Assembly (NCBI GenBank): GCA_964510065.1
Contig: CAZEAC010000086.1
Coordinates: 1-19,421, forward strand
Direction of reading: 5' to 3'
Source of the DNA: CAZEAC01 sp964510065
GTDB lineage: Bacteria; Bdellovibrionota_C; UBA2361; CAIXSY01
DNA: 19,421 bases
The notes below the pieces were generated by a model. That model saw only the letters and a program-made list of their open reading frames with translations. It ran no database searches and was not told where the DNA came from. Numbering within the stretch: position 1 is the first letter of the stretch; each line of letters opens with the position of its first letter. This document shows, piece by piece, positions 1 through 7,281 of this stretch. The position numbers were made by a program, and so were the translations under genes.

Positions 1-34
1 AAACCTCAAAAAGCCCTGATTTATATGGGTTCTT

Positions 35-64
35 CTTCGTGTCCTTTGCGTCCTTTGTGGTGAA
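35..64 (+). repeat. Half-copy of a degenerate intergenic repeat, left of lepB
   Basis: This stretch reads CTTCGTGTCC, then TTTGCGTCC, then a TTTGTGGTGAA end. A related sequence lies in the opposite orientation at 784-811, so the signal peptidase gene sits between two copies pointing at each other. The style (short CTT-G-GTCC units ending in GGTGAA or GTTAA) resembles dispersed intergenic repeats found in many bacteria. No transposase or target duplication is seen. No gene is visible in 1-143 apart from this repeat. Confidence 0.5.
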
Positions 65-108
65 ACATTCCGATACCCTACCGATGCCCTGACCGAGCTT
101 CATGCCAT

Positions 109-136
109 TTGCTTAGCACCCGCAGAAGAGTAAAAT
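109..136 (+). promoter_or_regulatory. Possible lepB promoter giving a leaderless transcript
   Basis: A good -10-like TAAAAT (131-136) follows a weak -35-like TTGCTT (109-114) after 16 bases. Transcription would start about seven bases after the -10, at or next to the ATG at 144. No Shine-Dalgarno sequence precedes that ATG, which fits a leaderless mRNA. The -35 match is only three of six, so this is tentative. Confidence 0.35.
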
Positions 137-143
137 CTTCTCC

Positions 144-695
144 ATGCCCATTTGCAAGTGCACTTCGAGCACTCCTCGTCATAAGACTGCCGGACATTTT
201 CTTGATCAATTAAGCTTCTCGCGTAATAGCTTCGCGCGGAGGTCTCTGGAAGCAGCAGCTTGTCTTACCATGTGTGCAGGAACTTACGTATTGTATAGCA
301 AGTTTGGCCCTACTGTCCCTGTAGTAGTGAACGGAAGATCAATGTTACCGAATTTTAAGGATGGGGAAGCATGTACGTTATACAGGTACTCCAAAATTGA
401 GCGCTTTGACGTAGTAGTTTACAAAGACTCCGTAAGGTACCCAGAAGATCCACTAGCAATTAAAAGGGTTGTTGGCATGCCTGGAGACTATTTCGAATAT
501 CAGGGCACTAATCTTTATATTAATGGGAGATTGGTCAAGCAGCCCGCGCACTACATGCAAAGCTACACGCTACACCCCACTAACCTCGCTCCGGACACCT
601 ATTTCCTCATGGGTGACAATCGGCCTGACTCGATGGACTCTCGACGTAACGGCCCTGTGCAGCGCAGAGACATTCTCGGAGTTATTAAAAGATAG
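144..695 (+). CDS. lepB: Signal peptidase I (S26 family), compact form
   Basis: This is a membrane-bound serine protease that removes signal peptides from exported proteins on the outer face of the inner membrane. At 183 residues it is compact, nearer to short Gram-positive or mitochondrial Imp1-like enzymes than to long enterobacterial LepB. A single hydrophobic anchor lies at about residues 35-55. The catalytic Ser is in GRSMLP (S66), the general-base Lys in AIKRVVGMPGD (K108), and the conserved GDNRPDSMDSR box is at 157-167. The first 30 or so residues do not look conserved and there is no Shine-Dalgarno before the ATG at 144, so the start is less certain than the family. The gene seems to use more AT-rich codons (GTA, TTA, AGA) than the later genes and is bracketed by inverted repeat copies, which could hint at separate acquisition. 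Confidence 0.9.
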   Translation: MPICKCTSSTPRHKTAGHFLDQLSFSRNSFARRSLEAAACLTMCAGTYVLYSKFGPTVPVVVNGRSMLPNFKDGEACTLYRYSKIERFDVVVYKDSVRYPEDPLAIKRVVGMPGDYFEYQGTNLYINGRLVKQPAHYMQSYTLHPTNLAPDTYFLMGDNRPDSMDSRRNGPVQRRDILGVIKR

Positions 696-783
696 CGGCC
701 AACGGACGAAAACAGGCGAGAGCCGCTGCGCGGTTACCAGGTATCCGTTCAGCTTAGCCCACTTGCTCCGCTCATGATTAATT

Positions 784-811
784 TTAACGCGAAGGAGTTA
801 AGGACGCGAAG
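784..811 (-). repeat. Half-copy of a degenerate intergenic repeat, right of lepB
   Basis: On the minus strand this reads CTTCGCGTCC, then TTAACTCC, then a TTCGCGTTAA end. It is clearly related to the plus-strand copy at 35-64: the CTTCG-GTCCTT and TCCTT blocks are shared. It lies in the 176-base convergent gap between the signal peptidase gene and the EamA permease gene. No other feature is evident in that gap. Confidence 0.5.
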
Positions 812-871
812 GCACTCCCTTCGGGCTCCTGCCCTCCGTCGAGCTAGAGTAGACTCTTTTCTATTGAAAAG

Positions 872-1744
872 TCAGGGCGCTGGCTCAGCCCGGCGCCTTA
901 TTATTGCCACGTTTGAAAAGAGCACAAGCAACGCACCGAACCAGGCGCTGAGTGTTGGCACCGTCGATTCTAAGCCCAGCGTCGCTCCGATAAGCGCACA
1001 GGGAATTCGCAAACAACTTACCACTCCCGCTTCGACTGGCGACACGAATGCCGCGCCATAGGTAAAAAAGAGCTGGCCACCGACACCGAGCAAGGCCGAC
1101 ATCAGCAAAAGCCAGATCTCCTCGTTCGTTTGCACAACGATACTACCAGAGCTGAGTATTGAACTTAGTAAGAGGCCACCTAGAAACGTGTAGAAAAATA
1201 TCTCTACGGTCGAATTCGCCTGTCTCGATGACGCGAGGAAGAGAAGAGATAGCGCGCCGCTCACGCCTGAAAGAAGTCCGAATAGAAGCGCGTTACTACT
1301 CCCACCAGAAAGATCAAACGTAAAGCAGATACCTGTTACTCCAAGCGCAGAGATTAAGAGCTCACGGAAACTCCGTCCGGTTCTCTTCATCATGAAGAGG
1401 ATCAATCCGGCAAAGAGCGGATAACTCATATGCAACACGTTGCCAAATGCAGCACTACTTTCAGCCACCGAGAGGTAATAAAACCAACCGGCAAAAAAAT
1501 GAAATAAGACGCGGGCAAAAAGAACATGCGGCTTGTCAGGCCTCGGTACCTTGCCAATCTTAAGTTGGTAGCCGCAGACGAAGAGGCTGCCGATGATGAA
1601 TCTTACAAAGAGAAAATCCCCGCCGCCAAGAGTGCCGTAAACTTTGGCCCATCGAATCGGCAATGTGCTTCCGTAAAAACAAAGCATTGAGAGCACAATG
1701 CATTGCAATCCTTTTAATTCTTCGCGAGTCAATCTCTTTGCCAC
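872..1744 (-). CDS. EamA/DMT-superfamily inner-membrane transporter
   Basis: This predicted permease of about 290 residues is mostly hydrophobic. Roughly ten membrane-spanning segments form two tandem EamA-like halves (about 13-145 and 155-285), the usual length and layout for drug/metabolite transporters. Family features include the N-terminal segment with FYGSTLPIRWAK, and the FHFFAGWFYYLSVA and VSPVEAGVVSCLRIP stretches, which resemble the conserved loops of rhamnose/EamA permeases. The substrate cannot be read from the sequence. The frame opens with GTG at 1744 and lacks a clear Shine-Dalgarno; the ATG at 1687 is an alternative start but would cut into the first membrane segment. It is transcribed divergently from the GspE-like gene and convergently with lepB, so it is probably monocistronic. 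Confidence 0.82.
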   Translation of the reverse strand: MAKRLTREELKGLQCIVLSMLCFYGSTLPIRWAKVYGTLGGGDFLFVRFIIGSLFVCGYQLKIGKVPRPDKPHVLFARVLFHFFAGWFYYLSVAESSAAFGNVLHMSYPLFAGLILFMMKRTGRSFRELLISALGVTGICFTFDLSGGSSNALLFGLLSGVSGALSLLFLASSRQANSTVEIFFYTFLGGLLLSSILSSGSIVVQTNEEIWLLLMSALLGVGGQLFFTYGAAFVSPVEAGVVSCLRIPCALIGATLGLESTVPTLSAWFGALLVLFSNVAIIRRRAEPAP

Positions 1745-1891
1745 TACGCTAGTGTATCGGCTACGACGCCTGCCGCAACTAGCTGAATTATTTCGCTACT
1801 CCTTCTCACATTTTAAGTCACCAAAGCTAAATCGAATGCTCCAACAGGCCGAGTGTCTTTAGGGGGAATCAATCTCACTGAGGGGGAGTGC

Positions 1892-4039
1892 ATGGGCCAG
1901 GCGGTTTCGGCCTTACTAAAAATTCTTAGCGAACAAAAGCTGCTCAAGGCAATGCCTGATGAGTCTCTTTTTACCGGGAAAGACGACGGTCCAATACGAA
2001 TTCTTGCAAACCTTGGCCTCTTGTTTGCGCCGGAACGTGACATAGTCTGTCAAATTGCTCACAAACTGGATATTCCATTTGTCGATCTGGCCTCGGACTC
2101 GGCGCAGCAATCGATGGTGGTCGACGAAACGCTGAGCAAGCTCGACAAAAAGCTTCTTTGGAAACACCGCGCGCTGCCACTTAGGTGCACCAACGTCGGA
2201 CTCGATGTTGCAGTCGTTAATCCTTTCGATTACGAGCTGATTCGCTCGTTGCACTTTCAGCTCTCAAGGCCAGTTCGAATGTACCTTGCCGAAGAGCTTC
2301 CACTCATCAAGCGGCTCTCGCAGCTTTTTAAATGTGACGATCCGATAAAGGACGAAGTCATGCGCGCGGTGCGCGAACATGTCTCGGCAACTTCAATACC
2401 GCGCGCGGAAACCCGTCTTGAAGACGCCGGATTCGATTCGGCGGATGCGGCGCCAATAATCAGGCTTTGCAATAAGATCATAAGCGATGCGGCGATGCGC
2501 AATGCAAGTGATATTCATCTTGAGCCTTTCGAGCATGCCCTTGATGTACGGTTCAGAATCGACGGCGTGATGGTTCCAATGTACGAAGTGCCGCGCGAAG
2601 CCATGCTCAACCTCATCAATCGCATCAAGTTGCAGGCAAAAATTGATATTTCGGAGCGTCGGCGCCCGCAAGATGGGCGAACTACCATGCATATCTCCGG
2701 GGAAAATATCGACCTTCGAGTTTCAACGGTTCCAACTGCGTATGGTGAAAAAGTCGTAATGCGCTTGCTCCGTCAACAAACTCGATCACTTTCATTCGAG
2801 GCGATCCAATTGCCCGCACCGATGCGCGCAAAAGTCGAACGTACGCTTAAGGGAGCTGGCAAGCTCCTCATAGTGACCGGCCCAACCGGGTCAGGTAAGA
2901 CCACCACGCTTTACACATGTCTCGAGACACTCAAGGACGGAAGTAGCAATATTGTTACCGTGGAAGACCCGATCGAATACCGCCTCAACGGCGTTAACCA
3001 GATTCAGGTTAATCATCAGATCGATGTCTCGTTTGCTTCGGTTTTGCGAGCGATACTGCGCCAAGATCCCGACGTAATAATGCTCGGCGAAATGCGCGAC
3101 AGCGAAACCGCGCTTACCGCGCTTCAGGCCGCGCAGACCGGGCATCTCGTGCTCTCGACCCTACACACCAATGACGCGCCTTCCGCGGTTGCGCGGTTGG
3201 TTTCACTCACTTCGGATCCGAGTCTCGTCAGCACTTCGCTCTCGGCGGTGCTGGCACAGCGGCTTGTGCGCCGAGTCTGTCCAGAATGCGCAATTGCACC
3301 AAGCGAAGAGAGTCTCAAGCCGTATCGTCATTGGATCGAGGCGCACTCGATCGACGTGAGCAAACTTCGCATGGGTCAAGGCTGCGCGGCCTGCTTTCAA
3401 CTGGGCTTTCGAGGCCGAGTTGGAATCTACAGTCTTTTCGAGATAAGCGAGGAGATTGCGGCGCTGATTCATGAGAAAGCAGCCCTTGCCAAAATCGAAT
3501 CATCCGCCCGTAACGCGGGATACCGCGACCTGAGTGAATCATCACTGGAACTTGTGGCCCAGGGAGTCACTTCATTTCCGGAGATCGAACCTTACCTGAA
3601 GGACCCTCCAATACGAGTGGCTGCTTCGAATTCAAAAGATAGTGCATCAAGCGGTACTGGCTGCCGTAAGAACAAAATATTGCTTGTAGAAGACGATGAG
3701 AATATCCGCACGGTGCTCTCGATGATGTTGCGTCAGGATATGATCGAAGTAGTAGAAGCAAGCAATGGAAGAGAAGCACTCGAGAGAATCTACGCAGACC
3801 GTCCAGACTTAATTTTATGCGACTTAATGATGCCGGTGATGGACGGCCGACAGCTGTTAATGCGCCTCCGCGGAGATTCGCAGCTCTCGAATATCCCGGT
3901 CATGATCCTAACCGCCGTTGATACAGAAAATAATGAAATTGACTTACTCCAGCTCGGAGCCCTCGACTTCGTGAGTAAGGTGACCTCTTCAAACGTGTTA
4001 CTGACGCGAGTCCGACGGGTACTTCAGGCGCAAGCATAG
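1892..4039 (+). CDS. GspE/PilB-type assembly ATPase with C-terminal receiver (REC) domain
   Basis: This is a hexameric ATPase of the type II secretion/type IV pilus extension family, acting on the cytoplasmic side of an inner-membrane platform, fused to a response-regulator receiver domain. The ATG at 1892 is chosen over the upstream in-frame GTG at 1853 because a GAGGGGGAG ribosome site precedes it closely; the product is 715 residues. From N to C: a T2SSE_N-like region (about 1-150), Walker A GPTGSGKT (330-337), Walker B region with LGEMRD (398-403), paired zinc cysteines CPEC (463-466) and CAAC (498-501), then REC (about 595-715). REC has the acidic pair D601-D602, phospho-acceptor D644 in LCDLMMPVMDG, T674 and K696, so it looks able to be phosphorylated. 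The usual Pro after the conserved Lys is replaced by Val. No pilin, platform or other secretion genes flank it, so it is an orphan. Whether it serves pili or secretion is not decidable here. Confidence 0.93.
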   Translation: MGQAVSALLKILSEQKLLKAMPDESLFTGKDDGPIRILANLGLLFAPERDIVCQIAHKLDIPFVDLASDSAQQSMVVDETLSKLDKKLLWKHRALPLRCTNVGLDVAVVNPFDYELIRSLHFQLSRPVRMYLAEELPLIKRLSQLFKCDDPIKDEVMRAVREHVSATSIPRAETRLEDAGFDSADAAPIIRLCNKIISDAAMRNASDIHLEPFEHALDVRFRIDGVMVPMYEVPREAMLNLINRIKLQAKIDISERRRPQDGRTTMHISGENIDLRVSTVPTAYGEKVVMRLLRQQTRSLSFEAIQLPAPMRAKVERTLKGAGKLLIVTGPTGSGKTTTLYTCLETLKDGSSNIVTVEDPIEYRLNGVNQIQVNHQIDVSFASVLRAILRQDPDVIMLGEMRDSETALTALQAAQTGHLVLSTLHTNDAPSAVARLVSLTSDPSLVSTSLSAVLAQRLVRRVCPECAIAPSEESLKPYRHWIEAHSIDVSKLRMGQGCAACFQLGFRGRVGIYSLFEISEEIAALIHEKAALAKIESSARNAGYRDLSESSLELVAQGVTSFPEIEPYLKDPPIRVAASNSKDSASSGTGCRKNKILLVEDDENIRTVLSMMLRQDMIEVVEASNGREALERIYADRPDLILCDLMMPVMDGRQLLMRLRGDSQLSNIPVMILTAVDTENNEIDLLQLGALDFVSKVTSSNVLLTRVRRVLQAQA

Positions 4040-4053
4040 CCTTCGAAGCTAGG

Positions 4054-4476
4054 TTACGGTAATTCCGATGAACTAATCTTGTGTCCTAAAATCGTAAAGA
4101 CCGATTCACCATCAAGCTTCAGGAGATTGAGCTCCTCTATCGCCTGCGCATCTTCATACTGTGTATTGTAGATAAGCCGAACCTGTGCGCCGTTTGTGCC
4201 GGGCACAACAATAGCCGAGGCGAGCTTCCAGCTTTTAAGGCCACCAAGTTTTTCATGGCTCTCCTCAAGGGATTCTATCCATTGCCGCGGAGATGTGGCG
4301 GTAAAAAATCCAGGACCGTACAGCGGAACAACGCCATCAAAATCTTGAATCTGAATCCGTCGAAAGGCGTTTTCCGCAGTCATTTCGGCCTCACTCTGCA
4401 GCGCTTTTTTAGAACAGCTCGAGGCAAAGAGACAAAGTGCCGTTACGATTAATAGCCTTAAAAATTTTGGCACCAT
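4054..4476 (-). CDS. Small putative lipoprotein, NTF2-like fold possible
   Basis: This 140-residue exported protein has a short basic N-terminus, a hydrophobic segment (about 6-18) and a lipobox-like LFASSC, with C21 as the likely lipidated cysteine; Ala at -3 is less common than Leu. The mature part starts with a helix (SEAEMTAENAFRRIQIQDFD), followed by an aromatic-rich segment and alternating beta-like stretches ending in FTILGHKISS. This layout resembles small NTF2-like lipoproteins of the DUF4019/DUF4864 kind, but that is fold-level guesswork. The gene ends only 14 bases from the convergent GspE-REC gene. It lies downstream of the SPFH gene on the same strand, separated by a stem-loop. 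The function is unknown. Confidence 0.75.
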   Translation of the reverse strand: MVPKFLRLLIVTALCLFASSCSKKALQSEAEMTAENAFRRIQIQDFDGVVPLYGPGFFTATSPRQWIESLEESHEKLGGLKSWKLASAIVVPGTNGAQVRLIYNTQYEDAQAIEELNLLKLDGESVFTILGHKISSSELP

Positions 4477-4531
4477 GCATTCATTGTCGGATCAATAGCT
4501 GCTCGACTCAAGAGCAAAACCGTGTCGCGGA

Positions 4532-4588
4532 TCATTGGACTCGCACCTCGGCAAGACCTTGATCTTGCGGGGGTGCAAGTCCAAATGA
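4532..4588 (-). terminator. Strong stem-loop between the SPFH gene and the lipoprotein gene
   Basis: Arms of about 19-24 bases (GGACTCGCACC...GCAAG against CTTGC...GGTGCAAGTCC) surround an eight-base loop at 4556-4563. By hand 16 of the inner 19 positions pair. It lies about 43 bases past the stop codon of the SPFH gene on the minus strand. No T-run follows the stem, so it is not a textbook intrinsic terminator. It could be an mRNA-stabilising or processing structure, or a lone palindromic repeat. Confidence 0.5.
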
Positions 4589-4631
4589 CCTGCTTTCTAA
4601 CCCAGAGTAAACTCGCACGAGCGCGGCCTCG

Positions 4632-5909
4632 TTAACGTCCGCGATTGGTTGTTGAAAGGCCACCAAAGCCCTGTTGCCCCGCACTCAACGACATGAGCAT
4701 TGGCGAATCCGAAGGCAGGATATTCGCCGGGAGCTGACCATTCCAATTAGTGGCCATAGCCAGCGCCGCTTCTGCATATTTCATGCGGATCTCCAGGTCG
4801 TTTTTGAGCCGCAAGTTCTCAGCCGCGTTTGCAAACATTCCCGCAGCGTCAGCCTCGGCTTTGGCCTTGGAGACGCTATTAGAGTTTCGTGTTTGCTGCG
4901 CGGTGAACTCAAAGCTCGCCGTCGTCGCATCCTGCTGCGCGACGAAGCTCCGGTTCATCGAATCCTGGATCTTGTCATCTTCGATCTTGGCGGCACGAGC
5001 GATACCCATGTACGGAATAGACACACCGCGCGGAAAGAATTCCACCTGGGTGTCAGACAGTACTTTGGAAGTGATCGCCGGAAAGTTCGTATTGAACTTA
5101 CTGAAGGGGACCACCGCAATCTCACGGGTAAACTCCGCAAGCATGAAATTCCGGACATTGGTGTCCAGTACTTCGCTGAGCGGCTTTGTGCCGTGATAGT
5201 AGAGGTACGCCGAGGAATTAGTTTCCTCGATAAGGCCAGTCGTGGTCACACCAAACGAAAGCTTCACGCCATCGCTTGTCACCACATGAAAAGCCTCTTC
5301 TCTCTTTCCACCGGGACCGTCGTCGAACCACTCGCGTGATACGAGCGACCGATCGACCGTGATAACCATCGCCGCCGGGATCCACTCGATATCCCAATAG
5401 GCGCGTCCGGTTTCCCGTTCGACTTTGTCGATCATAATCCGTTTTGCGGCAACTTTCCGCTCTTCCAGATAAGAAACCGACTCGAACTTGATCTGACCGT
5501 CGCGTGTCTTGGCGTCCAAGGGGATGACCCAAGCCGTTTCGTTGGGCTTGATCTCCTTCATATCAAGCACTTTGTAAGGCTTGCATCCACTGAAGAAGAC
5601 AAGCATGAGCGCCGCTGCTGCCAAAGGAGTGGCTGTTCTTCTCCTCCAAAAGAAGGAGCCCCACACCATTCCAAGCACAAGCAACGCGCTCCAATTGAGC
5701 ATCTTCAGATGGGTGTCCTGCGCGATGATTTTTGCCGTTGCCGCCGCGGCAACGGTGTCGTTCAACTGCTGGGCCGTAGCCACGCCCCTTGCGGGACTTT
5801 CAACTACGCTCCAGACCTGATGCAGAGCATACCATGCAGCAAGGCACAGCACGCTCAGCACCACCCGCCAACCCAGACTGGGTTTACTAATGTTGTTATT
5901 ATTGGTCAT
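4632..5909 (-). CDS. SPFH/Band-7 domain membrane protein
   Basis: This 425-residue protein belongs to the prohibitin/stomatin/flotillin group, which forms oligomeric membrane assemblies that organise lipids and regulate proteases. The start ATG at 5909 (MTNNNN) is preceded by a GAAAG-type ribosome site. The 29 in-frame codons upstream look non-coding, so the longer start at 5996 was rejected. Hydrophobic segments lie at about 13-37, 71-88 and 94-108; the third ends in FFSGC (C109), like an internal lipobox. The SPFH core runs from about 115 to 300 and includes an FFPRG element before a charged alpha-helical tail rich in Ala, Lys and Glu (about 310-395), typical of the family's coiled-coil arm. 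Usual Band-7 proteins have one N-terminal anchor, so the three-segment N-terminus is unusual. No NfeD-like partner lies nearby. Confidence 0.78.
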   Translation of the reverse strand: MTNNNNISKPSLGWRVVLSVLCLAAWYALHQVWSVVESPARGVATAQQLNDTVAAAATAKIIAQDTHLKMLNWSALLVLGMVWGSFFWRRRTATPLAAAALMLVFFSGCKPYKVLDMKEIKPNETAWVIPLDAKTRDGQIKFESVSYLEERKVAAKRIMIDKVERETGRAYWDIEWIPAAMVITVDRSLVSREWFDDGPGGKREEAFHVVTSDGVKLSFGVTTTGLIEETNSSAYLYYHGTKPLSEVLDTNVRNFMLAEFTREIAVVPFSKFNTNFPAITSKVLSDTQVEFFPRGVSIPYMGIARAAKIEDDKIQDSMNRSFVAQQDATTASFEFTAQQTRNSNSVSKAKAEADAAGMFANAAENLRLKNDLEIRMKYAEAALAMATNWNGQLPANILPSDSPMLMSLSAGQQGFGGLSTTNRGR

Positions 5910-6315
5910 ACTGTTTCTTTCGGTACAGCGCACTGGTTTGTTCAGATAACGCGGAATGCTTAGGGCATATCGCGGCTTGCACTCGCCTGCGCCCAATCGA
6001 GGCAGCGCCGACTCCCTTGTAAGAGCCGGAGCTGCCCCGACTACCGAAAAGATTGATTACAATATGCTGCATCGTGAGCGAGCAGCTATTGATCTATTCT
6101 AAACGTGTAGGTTTAGACTGCTTCTACCGTAAGCCACGAAGGGAAAGAGCGCATTTACTCAATGTTAAGTGCGCTTGGTGGCGATTGGTCCGATCTAAGC
6201 CGAAGTATCGTTCAACCATTACTTGAAAGGATTTTTTCACGGACTTGCGTGAGAATTGATCGCGTAAGCACCTGCGAAGGCAATTACAAGATGGCAGCGT
6301 TCGAAAACTATCTAA
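5910..6315. other. Gene-free stretch upstream of the SPFH gene
   Basis: No convincing reading frame is seen on either strand. The part near 5910-6000 should hold the SPFH gene's promoter, but no clear -10/-35 pair stands out. A small inverted repeat (GCGCATTTA at 6149-6157 against TAAGTGCGC at 6166-6174, eight of nine pairing) is the only structure noticed. I searched the minus-strand frame following the adjacent gene's stop for leftovers of a longer protein and found only short open stretches. Confidence 0.5.
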
Positions 6316-6495
6316 GGAACCTCTGAAAAACTAGGCGTTTTGGATTTGCTGGAATTTTGGATGAGATTTGCGAGAAAACATGCCGGGAAAAACGCAGGAA
6401 TAGCAGGGCTATTTCGAGTATTTTCCCGGCATGTTTTCTCGCAAAGATCGCCAAAAGGCCGGCGAAGACGGAATGCATAGTTCTTCAGAGGTTCC
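6316..6495. mobile_element. 180-bp MITE with terminal inverted repeats and CTAA target duplication, IS5-like
   Basis: The element starts GGAACCTCTGAA (6316-6327) and ends TTCAGAGGTTCC (6484-6495). The inverted ends extend to 21 bp with two mismatches. It is flanked on both sides by CTAA (6312-6315 and 6496-6499), a four-base duplication of the type made by IS5-family transposases, whose targets are often YTAR. Inside, a second inverted repeat pairs 25 bases without mismatch (6367-6391 with 6421-6445) around a central AATAGC/GCTATT hairpin (6399-6404 and 6408-6413). There is no transposase frame, so it is a non-autonomous element that would need a helper in the same genome. The right-hand target copy contains the stop codon of the neighbouring minus-strand gene. 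Confidence 0.85.
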
Positions 6496-7281
6496 CTAAA
6501 GGCCGCGCGCCTCAAGTTTCTGACATAAGACTCTGATGAACTCTAGATCGCGTGGAGTATGTCTTGGCTCACGTTCGCTGTATGGTTCGGGGCCACCCGC
6601 CAAAACAAAACCCTCCACTACCATCTCCGGTTTATGTTGTGGCGGCGTAATTGTCACTGGCGCATGACGGCGCAGCACATTGGCAAAGTCACTCGCCTCT
6701 CCCACAATCAGCTCAGTTAAAAAATCTATCTGCCCGGGCAGCCACCCTGAATTCTTACCTAGAATACCCCGGCCAGGATAATTATTTTTAGACTTTCCCT
6801 GCTCACCGGTACCACTGATAAACCGGCGGAAATCAAGCCTGCTCCATCCTTCGGGAATTGAGGCAAGCGCAGATAAGAGCGTATGCAAAGTTCGCCGGTT
6901 GGCGGGAGTATCAACAGCGGTGAGATCTTGCTTAAACTGCCGCTCCGCGGAGAGTGTAAATACATGCTCGAAGCGTAACGCCTTTTGACACCGATTTCCG
7001 ACAATAATTAGTAAACCATTAATATATTCATCGGGGCGCTTTTGTGCGCGTGTGGCACTCTCGGCAAGCTTTGCTTTCTTAATCTCTTCTCTGCGCTCCT
7101 CATATTCCCGGTAGGTGATTTTGTTGTTACGCCAGAGACTCGAAAGCTTTTCCAACTTACCGCACCATGCCTTCGCTTCCGCTTCGCTGCAAATAGGCAA
7201 AGACTCCTTATGAAGTATGCGCGACTTCTTGCCAGTAACGCTCCTGCCTGATTTTTGGCGCCCTTCCGATTGGCTTACCAT
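6496..7281 (-). CDS. Unknown protein, shorter paralog of the upstream gene
   Basis: This 261-residue protein is not recognised. It has a basic N-terminal tail (1-25, with KSGRS and GKKSR), a charged helical stretch (about 32-80) and a conserved core (about 85-195). It ends in a short helix finishing EARGL. The core aligns without gaps to residues 145-214 of the gene just upstream: residues 125-194 share TP-NRR-LHTL-SAL, then F-RF, GEQ, YPG-G and GW, about 31 identities in 70 by hand. The two genes are therefore an old tandem duplication. Its ATG at 7281 overlaps the stop of the upstream gene by 7 bases, so translation is probably coupled. The stop TAG is the last in-frame codon before the MITE. 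It lacks the upstream paralog's C-terminal extension. No catalytic motif or membrane segment is evident. Confidence 0.8.
   Translation of the reverse strand: MVSQSEGRQKSGRSVTGKKSRILHKESLPICSEAEAKAWCGKLEKLSSLWRNNKITYREYEERREEIKKAKLAESATRAQKRPDEYINGLLIIVGNRCQKALRFEHVFTLSAERQFKQDLTAVDTPANRRTLHTLLSALASIPEGWSRLDFRRFISGTGEQGKSKNNYPGRGILGKNSGWLPGQIDFLTELIVGEASDFANVLRRHAPVTITPPQHKPEMVVEGFVLAGGPEPYSEREPRHTPRDLEFIRVLCQKLEARGL

Noticed and set aside
774..1061. Plus-strand frame of 95 codons between lepB and the EamA gene
   Set aside because: Most of it is antisense to the EamA permease gene, the composition is Arg/Ala/Ser-rich without a recognisable pattern, and no ribosome site precedes it.
4674..5339. 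221-codon plus-strand frame antisense to the SPFH gene
   Set aside because: It is rich in Arg and His, as expected of shadow frames, and has no ribosome site. The minus-strand SPFH protein is a far better explanation.
6316..6495. CRISPR array or intrinsic terminator reading of the nested repeats
   Set aside because: There is no series of direct repeats with spacers, and the flanking 4-bp duplication plus terminal repeats fit a transposed element better.
6312..6515. 67-codon minus-strand frame across the MITE
   Set aside because: It reads through terminal and internal inverted repeats and into the neighbouring gene in another frame, so it is not a transposase remnant.
6484..6515. Truncation of the shorter paralog by the MITE
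   Set aside because: The stop TAG lies in the duplicated CTAA, so it existed before insertion. The frame beyond the element's far side shows no continuation of the longer paralog's C-terminal domain.
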